A DNA stretch of 32,584 nt from Colwellia sp. (GTDB lineage: Bacteria; Pseudomonadota; Gammaproteobacteria; Enterobacterales; Alteromonadaceae), in contig JABSOX010000060.1 of assembly GCA_013215655.1 (NCBI GenBank), positions 1-32,584 of the forward strand, read 5' to 3'. The notes under the pieces are model-generated. The model did no database searches. It was not told the origin of the DNA and saw only the letters and a program-made list of their open reading frames with translations. Shown piece by piece: positions 1 to 8,000 of the stretch (positions are counted from its first letter, which is position 1; every line of letters starts with the position of its first letter). The translations under genes and the position numbers were made by a program.

Positions 1-417
1 TTCTATAAAGATATCGGCTATTGGGATGTATCCAATATGACTGATATGAGTTATATGTTTTATAACGCAATTTCATTCAATCAAGACATAGGTAATTGGG
101 ATGTTTCCAGTGTGACTGATATGGGTTATATGTTTTATGACCAATATATTATACAAGATGCAGAACATTCATTTAATCAAGATATCGGTAATTGGGATGT
201 TTCCAATGTGACTCGTATGACAGGAATGTTTTATAATGTCACACTATCCACAGCAAATTATGATGCCTTACTTACCGGTTGGATTAATTACTCCTTACAA
301 AATAATGTTCATTTTAGTGGCGGAAATAGCAAATACTCAAGCGCATCACAAAGCGCCAGAAATATTCTAACCGACGTTTATTCTTGGAGTATTTATGACG
401 GTGGCGTTGAAGACTGA
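1..417 (+). CDS. BspA-like (DUF285) repeat surface protein, C-terminal part only
   Basis: This open frame enters from the left edge, so the 5' end is missing and about 138 residues are visible. They contain three copies of a repeat of the form F-N-Q-D-I-G-N-W-D-V-S-x-V-T-x-M-x-x-M-F, the signature of the BspA/DUF285 leucine-rich-like family of secreted or surface-attached adhesins. The second linker is longer by about ten residues than the first. After the last repeat comes the usual family tail (LLTGW, then a Gly/Ser-rich segment) and a TGA stop. No C-terminal sorting signal or membrane segment is visible. The family is known from host-associated and marine bacteria, where it is linked to adhesion; the ligand here is unknown. 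No operon partner can be identified, because the next gene starts about 240 bp downstream after a strong inverted repeat. Confidence 0.85.
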   Translation, partial: FYKDIGYWDVSNMTDMSYMFYNAISFNQDIGNWDVSSVTDMGYMFYDQYIIQDAEHSFNQDIGNWDVSNVTRMTGMFYNVTLSTANYDALLTGWINYSLQNNVHFSGGNSKYSSASQSARNILTDVYSWSIYDGGVED

Positions 418-544
418 CAGGAACAGTGAATTAACAGGTTAGTGCCAAACAAGACAAAAAAAGACCGAACTTGGGTAGTTTGGCTATTCAAAACAGCGGC
501 CTAAACAGTAAACAATTTCACGATTTTCAGGTAAGATGTGCCAC

Positions 545-579
545 ACGAGGTAAAGTTGCGGTTTGTAATTTTACCTCGT
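545..579. repeat. Strong inverted repeat, 10-bp perfect arms, between surface protein and flippase
   Basis: The arms acgaggtaaa (545-554) and tttacctcgt (570-579) are perfectly complementary across a 15-nt loop. Beyond one unpaired base the pairing could continue with CAC/GTG. No T tract follows on either strand, so it is not a classical intrinsic terminator. It could be a weak terminator of the surface-protein gene, a leader structure for the flippase gene, or a protein-binding site. Confidence 0.5.
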
Positions 580-655
580 TGTGACTCTTAAGGCGTTAAC
601 TTTTCGGCTCTAACCATAACTCGCCTAAAATAAATTTTTTATAAAGAAGTAACTG

Positions 656-1939
656 ATGCTAGATCGTTTTTTAAAACTCCTGCAAAGCGAATTAATTCGA
701 AGTTCTACCATTGTTTTGTTTTTTAAAGTATTGACCGCTGTTGCAGGGTTTATGGTTTCTGCAATCATTTCGCGGCAACTGGGAGCTGAAGTAGCTGGGC
801 ATTACTTTTTTACTTTATCATTTATTGGAATAGTAGTTGCCTTTGTTAAGCAAGGTAGCGATCAAGCTGTTACTCGGTTCGTTGCCAGTGCAAATGACCT
901 TGAAACTAAATCACTAATAACTAAGCACTGGTTGAAGCCCGTGTTTTCTATGAGTTTAGCAGTCGTCGCTGTGATGCTAGCAGTATTATTCTCTCAAAAA
1001 AATGAGCTGAGTACACAATGGCGCTATGCGTTATCTTATGGTGCTGTTGCCATGATCTTAGTGCCACTTTATGCCGTTATCAATCAAGCGCACTTGGGGC
1101 AAAAAAACTATTTTAGTTTTTCATTTTCTTCTTTTTCGGTGAGGCTGTCCCATGTAACCATGCTAGGCGTAATGATACTCACTGCTAGCTTTAGCGTAGA
1201 ATTGGCGCTTGTGAGTTTCTTACTGGCGAACTTAATCGCCTTGTTGTTTGTTGTTGTTAAGTGGCAAGGCAGTTTGATAAAAAACACTTCACAACTGAAC
1301 TCACAACTAAGTTCACAGCTTATTTTTGAAATGGCAGAAACGAAAAAGCCACTATGGATAGCCTCGATATTAACCGTACTGTCTTTTCAAATGGTGCCAT
1401 TTATTCTTGGTAACTTGGGTAGGTTATCAGAGGTGTCTTATTTTGCGGTAAGCTATCAATTAACCATGTTAATTGGTTTTATTGTCATGTCGGTAAACCA
1501 TGCTATATCCCCTAACCTTTCCAAGCAATTTTCACAAAAAGACTTCACCGGACTACAGCAAAATTTTTTAAAGGCTAGAAAACTTATGATCATAAGTTGT
1601 GGGCCTATTGTTATTGGCTTAATGATAGCCGCTGAGCTGATGTTGTCTTTCTTTGGCGATGGCTTCGAATCAGCAACACTAGTATTACGAGTGCTACTTT
1701 TGGGACAATTAGTGAAGTTAGTTGCAGGACCTACGGGTCAGATGTTGGTAATGTCTGGCAATGAAAAACTCTATAAAAACAACTTGTCTTTAGGCTTTGC
1801 AGTATTAGTGAGTATCGGCGTTGTTTTAATCTATCAATTTGGAGCAATTGGTGGTGCATGGGCTATGACGATATCGACAGTAGTCAGCAACTTTCTGGGC
1901 TTTGTTCAAGTGAAAAAGTACTTTAATTCAGTTATTTAG
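656..1939 (+). CDS. Polysaccharide flippase (Wzx/MATE-like, MVF superfamily)
   Basis: This is a 427-residue, very hydrophobic protein with about twelve predicted membrane segments, typical of O-antigen and exopolysaccharide flippases that move lipid-linked repeat units across the inner membrane. The N-terminus carries the usual first helices followed by a G-A-E-x-A-G-x-Y-F-F segment. The C-terminal third has G-Q-x-V-K and G-Q-M-L-V-M-S-G-N-E motifs. These features are shared with the second flippase of the window (16773-18131), so the two are paralogues. The ATG is preceded by only a weak purine stretch (aaagaag). The gene stands alone on its strand and is followed by a hairpin with a T-rich tail. 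The exact substrate cannot be read from sequence; the neighbouring CDP-glycerol genes suggest a capsule or O-antigen unit. Confidence 0.85.
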   Translation: MLDRFLKLLQSELIRSSTIVLFFKVLTAVAGFMVSAIISRQLGAEVAGHYFFTLSFIGIVVAFVKQGSDQAVTRFVASANDLETKSLITKHWLKPVFSMSLAVVAVMLAVLFSQKNELSTQWRYALSYGAVAMILVPLYAVINQAHLGQKNYFSFSFSSFSVRLSHVTMLGVMILTASFSVELALVSFLLANLIALLFVVVKWQGSLIKNTSQLNSQLSSQLIFEMAETKKPLWIASILTVLSFQMVPFILGNLGRLSEVSYFAVSYQLTMLIGFIVMSVNHAISPNLSKQFSQKDFTGLQQNFLKARKLMIISCGPIVIGLMIAAELMLSFFGDGFESATLVLRVLLLGQLVKLVAGPTGQMLVMSGNEKLYKNNLSLGFAVLVSIGVVLIYQFGAIGGAWAMTISTVVSNFLGFVQVKKYFNSVI

Positions 1940-1964
1940 GTTGTTGTCTAATAAACGCTAATAA

Positions 1965-2007
1965 AAGTAGCTATATTTTTAATGAATACAGCTACTTGTT
2001 TTTCTTT
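1965..2007 (+). terminator. Probable intrinsic terminator of the flippase gene
   Basis: The arms aagtagct (1965-1972) and agctactt (1990-1997) are perfectly complementary and are followed directly by gttttttcttt. The loop is long (17 nt), which lowers confidence, but the position just after the stop of the flippase gene and before a convergent gene fits a terminator. Confidence 0.55.
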
Positions 2008-2048
2008 CCAACGCTTAGGTTAGATACACGAAGTAATAAGTAAAAGCG

Positions 2049-2447
2049 CTAGATTTTTTTGACAATTTCAATGATTTCGGTCGTTGAAATAGAGGGGGTT
2101 CTCTCTAAATAGGTAACTTCACAAATATTTTTGAAGTTATCAAATTTGCCTTTCCAATCGTCACCCATCACAAGTATGTCGGCGTTAAAGTCTTTAATAT
2201 ATTGGCCTTTAAGTTCCAGTGACTCCTCGATAAATACTTCATCAACAAATTTGAGCGAAGAGATAATTTTCACTCTATCTTCTTCACAATAAATAGGGTT
2301 CCTGCCTTTTTTTTGAAAATTCAAATTGTCCGAAGAAATCCCAACGACCAATTGGTTACCTAGACTGGCCGCTCTCTCCAGTATATTTATATGTCCTATA
2401 TGTAGCACATCAAAAGTACCAAAGGTTATTACGCGTTTGTTATTCAT
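2049..2447 (-). CDS. tagD: Glycerol-3-phosphate cytidylyltransferase (TagD-like)
   Basis: The protein has 132 residues, the usual size of TagD/GCT enzymes, which make CDP-glycerol from CTP and glycerol 3-phosphate in the cytoplasm. The nucleotidyltransferase signature HIGH is at residues 16-19, after the conserved G-T-F-D-V-L-H start. The second signature R-T-x-x-I-S-T-T is at 116-123. The ATG overlaps the stop of the upstream CDP-glycerol transferase gene by four bases (ATGA), so the two are translationally coupled and should work in sequence: one makes CDP-glycerol, the other transfers glycerol phosphate. Other cytidylyltransferase-fold enzymes (for example ethanolamine-phosphate or FAD synthetase types) are possible, but the short length, both motifs and the neighbour favour TagD. 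Confidence 0.85.
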   Translation of the reverse strand: MNNKRVITFGTFDVLHIGHINILERAASLGNQLVVGISSDNLNFQKKGRNPIYCEEDRVKIISSLKFVDEVFIEESLELKGQYIKDFNADILVMGDDWKGKFDNFKNICEVTYLERTPSISTTEIIEIVKKI

Positions 2448-3532
2448 GTTGTCGGATATTCCTCATTGACCAAAGCCATTAGCTGCTTTACAAAAACTTC
2501 TGTTGCCTGGTCTTTATTGAAAATGTAATTGTTAATAAAATTGAGTTGTTTACTTAATTCGACTTTGCTACGGGCTCTAACCAGTTGGTCATCAATATTT
2601 TTATGCCAATCTAATGTGAGTACGTGCTGTTCTAGCTCATCTAAAACATGCGTCGCGCCAGATTGGTGGTAAATGTCCCTATTGCCATCAAATATCACGG
2701 CTATTTCAGCTGCCATAGACTCAAAAAGGATTGAGCTTATGTCGCTTATGACAAGGTCAGCACTTAAGCACTCGTCAAAAGTTGAACGCTTTGAAACTGA
2801 GATCTTAGCTTGACTTAAGTATTCTTTGAGTTGTGTGCTGTGTATATACTTAGCTTGATTTAAGAGATTGGGATGCGGGCAGAATACAATGTTAACTCCC
2901 GTTAAGTCGATGAGTTTATTTAAAGCATCGATGATATCGGATACTAATTCAGGGTTTAAATGCCAACTTGGCGCATAGACAACTTTGGGATTTCCTAAGT
3001 TATTTTCGTCATAACGTTTTTTATCGCTAGTGTATTTCTTGTCAATAATGGGTAAACCAATTGGAATGGCCTTAGAAGATAACTTTTTTTGGATATCGTA
3101 AATGGGTTTACATGGAACAAATAGATAGTCGAACAACTGCAGTTTAGGATTTGATTGGTAAGTGAGTTTCGGGCCAATACCGTGGCCAAAAAAAACTTTT
3201 AAACCTGCGTAGTTTGTTGGGTTCCTTATTTCGGTTAGTACAAACACATCATATTTTTCAGAGAATGGTAACTCATCAAAACAGCTGTATGTCTTAAGCT
3301 GATTTGAATTTCTATGCTCGAATTCACCTACTAGGGAAACCTTTATATGGGGTAAGCTGCACAAAATGGAAATAACAGGTTTTAAATGCGCGGCTTGATA
3401 AATAGTCGGAGAGAAAAATACAATGTGCTTTTTACTTGTTCTGTTAAACACCCTTGATAGCAAAAATTGCGCACACCGCTGCCACTTCAGTTTGGGTTTA
3501 ACCTTGTATCTTGCAAAGTCTTTTAGATTCAT
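2444..3532 (-). CDS. CDP-glycerol glycerophosphotransferase family protein (TagB/TagF-like)
   Basis: This is a 362-residue, probably membrane-associated cytoplasmic transferase. The C-terminal half has the family pattern: V-V-Y-A-P-S-W-H, then V-F-C-P-H-P-N, then the donor-binding segment with D-L-V-I-S-D-I-S-S-I-L-F-E. These are the hallmark blocks of TagB/TagF enzymes that transfer glycerol phosphate from CDP-glycerol. The N-terminus has a basic, amphipathic stretch rather than a signal peptide. It is the first gene of a two-gene leftward unit and overlaps the TagD-like gene by four bases. On the minus strand a TATAAT-like box lies about 45 bases before the start (3576-3581), without a convincing -35. 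In Gram-negative bacteria such genes usually modify capsule or O-antigen; acceptor and chain length here are unknown. Confidence 0.8.
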   Translation of the reverse strand: MNLKDFARYKVKPKLKWQRCAQFLLSRVFNRTSKKHIVFFSPTIYQAAHLKPVISILCSLPHIKVSLVGEFEHRNSNQLKTYSCFDELPFSEKYDVFVLTEIRNPTNYAGLKVFFGHGIGPKLTYQSNPKLQLFDYLFVPCKPIYDIQKKLSSKAIPIGLPIIDKKYTSDKKRYDENNLGNPKVVYAPSWHLNPELVSDIIDALNKLIDLTGVNIVFCPHPNLLNQAKYIHSTQLKEYLSQAKISVSKRSTFDECLSADLVISDISSILFESMAAEIAVIFDGNRDIYHQSGATHVLDELEQHVLTLDWHKNIDDQLVRARSKVELSKQLNFINNYIFNKDQATEVFVKQLMALVNEEYPTT

Positions 3533-3844
3533 AGTTACTTAATGGAATGTTTAAGTGGGTATGTAAAAAAGTGCGATTATACTTTAAATTATAACGATAG
3601 TTAAGTACTGTGCGGCTAAGGATTTCAAGTTAAATTAACGATGACGATAGCCCTAACATTATCAACATCGTTAACGGATAACTATATAAAACTGCAACGT
3701 TAATTATCAATTACAAGATAAAAAACCATCAAAAATGACAACTAATCGACCTTGATAACCGTTAAATTAAATAAGTAAGAACTTTAGCCTATAAAGTCAG
3801 TTATAATATTCAAAGACAAATTTCCAAGTTAATTAAACAGTAAT
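3533..3844. other. Divergent AT-rich intergenic region
   Basis: This region separates the leftward CDP-glycerol genes from the rightward small frame and glycosyltransferase. It contains TATAAT-like -10 boxes on the minus strand (3576-3581) and on the plus strand (3802-3807), neither with a good -35. No hairpin with a T tract, RNA gene or mobile element remnant is evident. Confidence 0.4.
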
Positions 3845-4000
3845 ATGCCTAAGGTTTTACCACATCAGATAAACAACACACTTTCAAAGCAACTAAATAG
3901 AGTTACCCTATTGATAGAAAGCAAAATGGTTGAGGTTTATCCGCAAAGTGCTAAATCCACCTTTGAAGATCAATTTATTCCTAAGCTATTAAAGAGTTAG
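3845..4000 (+). CDS. Small hypothetical protein, 51 residues
   Basis: An ATG-initiated frame of 51 codons ends two bases before the ATG of the following glycosyltransferase. The peptide starts MPKVLPHQINNTL, has no signal peptide or membrane segment, and contains mixed charged and hydrophobic residues that could form helices. No family is recognised. The purine-rich stretch aaagag that would serve as ribosome-binding site for the next gene lies inside its last codons, so translational coupling is plausible. It has only a weak ribosome-binding site of its own. It may be a genuine small protein, a leader peptide, or the remnant of a lost gene. Confidence 0.35.
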   Translation: MPKVLPHQINNTLSKQLNRVTLLIESKMVEVYPQSAKSTFEDQFIPKLLKS

Positions 4001-4002
4001 AT

Positions 4003-4926
4003 ATGCATCCTATATTTTCAGTCATAGTGCCGGTTTATAATGTTGAAGACTATATAGAAGAATGTTTAAACTGTTTATTGGCGCAATCTTTTAGCGATTT
4101 TGAAGTCATACTTATTAACGATGGCTCAACCGATAATAGTGAAACGATTTGTCAGAAATTCACCGATAAAGACCCTAGGTTCCTTCTAAAGTCAACTCCC
4201 AATCAAGGACAGGGCGCAGCAAGAAATATCGGCCTTGAATTAGCAAATGGAAAATATGTCTACTTTTATGACAGTGACGATAAGCTCGAAGCAAATACCT
4301 TAGAAAGGCTTTATCATAGCCACGTTGAAAACGATGTAGATATGGTGATGTTTGAAGGAGATGTTTTTGGCGAATCTTCTAGTAATAATTTTAATTATAC
4401 AAGAAGTGATAACAAGGCTAACCATGAACTTTCTCAATATATTTATACCTCTTTAATAGAGAAGTCTTTCACACCTTCCCCTTGTTTATATTCTTTCAAA
4501 AAAAGCGCCGCAGCTAACTTAAGGTTTCTCGAAGGTATTATTTATGAAGATCTGGCTTTTTATATCAACTTAACGTTAGATAACAAACTTAAGTTTTATG
4601 TATTAAAAGAAGTACTGTTTCACCGTAGGGTAAGAGCCAATTCGACGATGACCACAGGGATAAAAGAAAAGAACGCCATTGCCGCAGTTACTGTATTTAA
4701 ACATATCAGCTCAGGAGAAATGTCTGAGACCAAATGGCTATTTTTGCAATTGTATTTTCATAATGTTGTATCATTTATAGCATTAGCATTTAATGGTTTT
4801 ACGCCATTAAAATACCGAGCCATTTTGCTTAAGTACTTTTTATTACTCGCTAAAAACGGCCGTTTTAGCATTAAAGCCATGTTAACAACAATATTTCCTG
4901 AATTAAAAAAACTGACGAAATCATAA
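4003..4926 (+). CDS. Family 2 glycosyltransferase
   Basis: This is a 307-residue GT-A fold transferase. The N-terminus has the classic F-S-V-I-V-P-V-Y-N strand, N-D-G-S-T-D at about 39-44 binding the nucleotide, G-A-A-R-N at 71-75, and the metal-binding D-S-D-D at 90-93. The C-terminal 150 residues hold a conserved E-D-L-A segment that fits the catalytic base region, then a hydrophobic tail that may associate with the inner membrane. The role would be adding one sugar from a nucleotide-sugar donor to the lipid-linked unit; donor and acceptor cannot be read from sequence. The ATG follows the small upstream frame by two bases with aaagag at a suitable distance. The next gene downstream is on the opposite strand and has a different base composition. 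Confidence 0.85.
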   Translation: MHPIFSVIVPVYNVEDYIEECLNCLLAQSFSDFEVILINDGSTDNSETICQKFTDKDPRFLLKSTPNQGQGAARNIGLELANGKYVYFYDSDDKLEANTLERLYHSHVENDVDMVMFEGDVFGESSSNNFNYTRSDNKANHELSQYIYTSLIEKSFTPSPCLYSFKKSAAANLRFLEGIIYEDLAFYINLTLDNKLKFYVLKEVLFHRRVRANSTMTTGIKEKNAIAAVTVFKHISSGEMSETKWLFLQLYFHNVVSFIALAFNGFTPLKYRAILLKYFLLLAKNGRFSIKAMLTTIFPELKKLTKS

Positions 4927-4952
4927 TGACTTTAGGGGTAGAATTGGGCTGG

Positions 4953-4993
4953 TCGACAGGAGCTGATATCCTTGGTGATTTCAGCGCTGTCGA
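4953..4993. repeat. Imperfect inverted repeat at the edge of the GC-rich segment
   Basis: The arms tcgacag (4953-4959) and ctgtcga (4987-4993) pair perfectly. After a small internal loop, gctga (4962-4966) pairs with tcagc (4981-4985). No T tract follows on either strand, so it is a poor intrinsic terminator. It lies just beyond the 3' end of the large GC-rich gene, where base composition changes, and could be its structured 3' end or a trace of the insertion boundary. Confidence 0.4.
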
Positions 4994-5013
4994 TACAAGA
5001 TTACAAGTGGCAA

Positions 5014-8000
5014 CTATTCTAGCTGCAGCAGATAGGAAATTAGCTTTTCCTTGTCACTGCTGCCAGTCAGTGTAATGCTGTCGATATTGGGGCCAGGCTT
5101 GTCATCTAGGCCGCGCAGCGAAAGATTGGCATTGCCTGGTAGCTCAGCGCTTAGCGAGAGTGTCTGCCAACGGTTCCAACCACTACTGGTATCAAAGCTT
5201 AGTGTCTGCAGCAAAGTGTTACCCACATAGAGCCCTAGTGGTCGCGCAGCATCCGAGCCATTGGCAAATACAATTGCCAGCTTATAGCTACCCTGACCAA
5301 AGCTACTGGTGTCAAACTCCACCATGCCCGCTGTCATTGGAAAATCAGCAAAGCCGGTACCAGTGAAACCGCTATGCCGGTCATCAACTGCAACACCTGC
5401 TGACAAAATCGCAGACTCGGCCTCCAGGGTTGTGATGATCTCCGTCGCTGAGCCCGATAATATAGCTTGGTCTATGTTCGGTCCTGGTCCACTAGCTATA
5501 CCGCGCAGTGACAGGTTGGCTTGTTTGGGCAGCTGTACAGATGCGGTTAGCGTACGCCACGACCGCCAGTCCCCATTGCCCGTAAAGCTCAAGGTATCCA
5601 ATAATTGATCGTCGACAAAGATCTGCAGCTGACGGCTTTGATTGGCGCCATTGGCAAATCGAATCTGTAGGTCGTAAGTGCCCGCTGTCAGGTTTTCCGC
5701 GCTGAAGTTTACACGGCCGCCAGTGTTGGGGTAGTCGACGAAGCCTGTGCCCGCAAAACCGGAACTATTTGCTGAGGTTTTGACGCCATCGGTTAGAGTT
5801 TCATCTTCGAATTGCCAGCTAACCTCATCGGTCAGCGACGAGCCATTGCCGTGACCGACTCGATCGATCACCTCCAATAGTGTTCGTGCGGAACCATCGT
5901 GAAAATAGGGGGCGCTGGCCCACACACCATTTAAGGTAGGGGTATCAATCCCTGTTAAGGGCCCGCCTAACCTCTGCCCGGAATCTGTGGTCAGCGTTCC
6001 AACATCATGGCGTTTGCCATCTACACCATCGGTGCCGACGTGGCAATCAGCACAGCCCAGTGACCGAAAGATCGCTTTACCTGCGATTGCGTCATTTGTG
6101 ACAGTGCTGTCGCTGTTACGATAAGGGCTTTGGGGGGCGCGGGTTAGTGAACTGACATAATCACTCAAAGCATCCAGCTCTGGGCTAACACCTGCTTTAG
6201 GTAGGCCGAGAGGGGCGCTGCGTGTACCGCTATTAAACGCATCGTCAGTCATAAAGCCTAGGCCACCAAAGTTGGTGCGGATATCGTTTTCGAAATCTTG
6301 GATTTCATCAAAATTCGCGCTCCAGTGTAGCAAACCATGACCCATTCCGAGGCGACCGCGCAAATCAATGGTATTTCTGACGCCCTCACCGCGATCGCTA
6401 ACGTCCCATACGCGACCATCTTGGCCACCATCGATGTGGCAGGTTGCACAGCTAATATAGCCATCTTTACTCATGCGAATATCGGCAGCGTTATAGAAAA
6501 TTTGTTTGCCTAATAGCACGCTGGGTGAAAGTGGCTCGTTCGCGACAGTGCTGATATGGTCGATCAGTTCGGCGGTGACATCGCTTCCCGCTAGAATTGC
6601 TGAGACGTTAAACATGCTCACACTTCGAGACATAAAATTTTGTACAAACAATTGACCGTTATTGTCCAACACCAAGCCTTGTGGTGCCAGCTCGGTGGCA
6701 ATGCTAGCTACCGTGTCGCCGGTGTAGGCGTTCATAACGTCCACTTTGTTTGAGCCCTGTAAGGCAATAAACATTAGGTCACCGGGCTCGCTAAAGACAA
6801 TGGCCGACGGCGAGTCGGTATTATTGATGTCGATACGCTCAGCGAGAACCTCTTGCTGATCTTGTAGGTTAATTGGGCTGACTATGCTGCGAACAGTCAT
6901 GTCGAATATCGGCTTGCGCCCGTCTCGTGCCAACCCACGCTGCGTATTGTCTTTTTTCGACGATACCCACGCTCGACGACCGTCGGGAGACAGACGAATG
7001 CTGCTTAGATAATTAGGAACGCCGCGGCTGTTAAATTGGTCGTCGGGCTCCGTTCCTCCATTGCCGGGGTCATGCGCCAGTATCACCGTGTCAATGGTGC
7101 CTAACTGGTCAATATCGACAACATTGGTTCGGCCTGACCTTGTTCTCCGAATGGTTCTGGGCCGGTCGATATCAATAACATATACTTCGGCCTGTTCTTG
7201 ATCGCTGATAAAGCGCGTGATATAGGCTTTACGGCCATCAGCACTCACTGCCACTCCACGCAACGCTGGTGGCGACCCGCCTTCTGTGTCGTTGATAACC
7301 CAAGTTAAGCGCTCATGGGTTGCAACGTCAATGGCGTACACTCGCCCACGCCCCTCTGTACTCACCAGTGCCTTGTCACCCCGAGGGTTAAACGCAATAC
7401 CAAACGGGTGATCGCCATAGGTTAGTTCGATACGCTCTATCTGCACTCCCGTTCTGGGGTTATGAATACTGATTTCAGAACTGTCCTGGTTTACTACCCA
7501 AATATGGCCGTCGCCCGCTTTCGCTAATGTTCGCGGGTGAATGCCAGTAGCAACTTCAGCTATTTTATCCCCTGTATTGGCGTCGATAATCGTCAAGGTG
7601 TTTGCGTCAGGGTTTACGGTAATAATCGTTTGTTCGGCCGCGTCAAAAATAATGCTCGAGCTCGCGGTAGGCTTTTGAGCTGATAGGGGGTAATGCACAA
7701 TTTGCACACCCGCACACTCGCTGCGACTCATACCTTCACGCACTGTCAGTTTGACATTATATCGGCCAGGGCTGTTGTAGTGATGCGTTGGTACAGCTCC
7801 GGTGGCTGCTTGGCCATCGCCAAACTCCCAGCTATAGATAGCCCCGCCCATGTTGGAGCTACCTGAGAACGTGATACTATCCCCTACACTTGCTGGCGAT
7901 AGTGGTCCCATTCGGCAGGGTTCACCGGGGTCAACAGCGTCACCGGTAGAAAATAAAAATTCGTAGTCACGATCCAGGCCGTTACCCGCTAAATCTTTGA

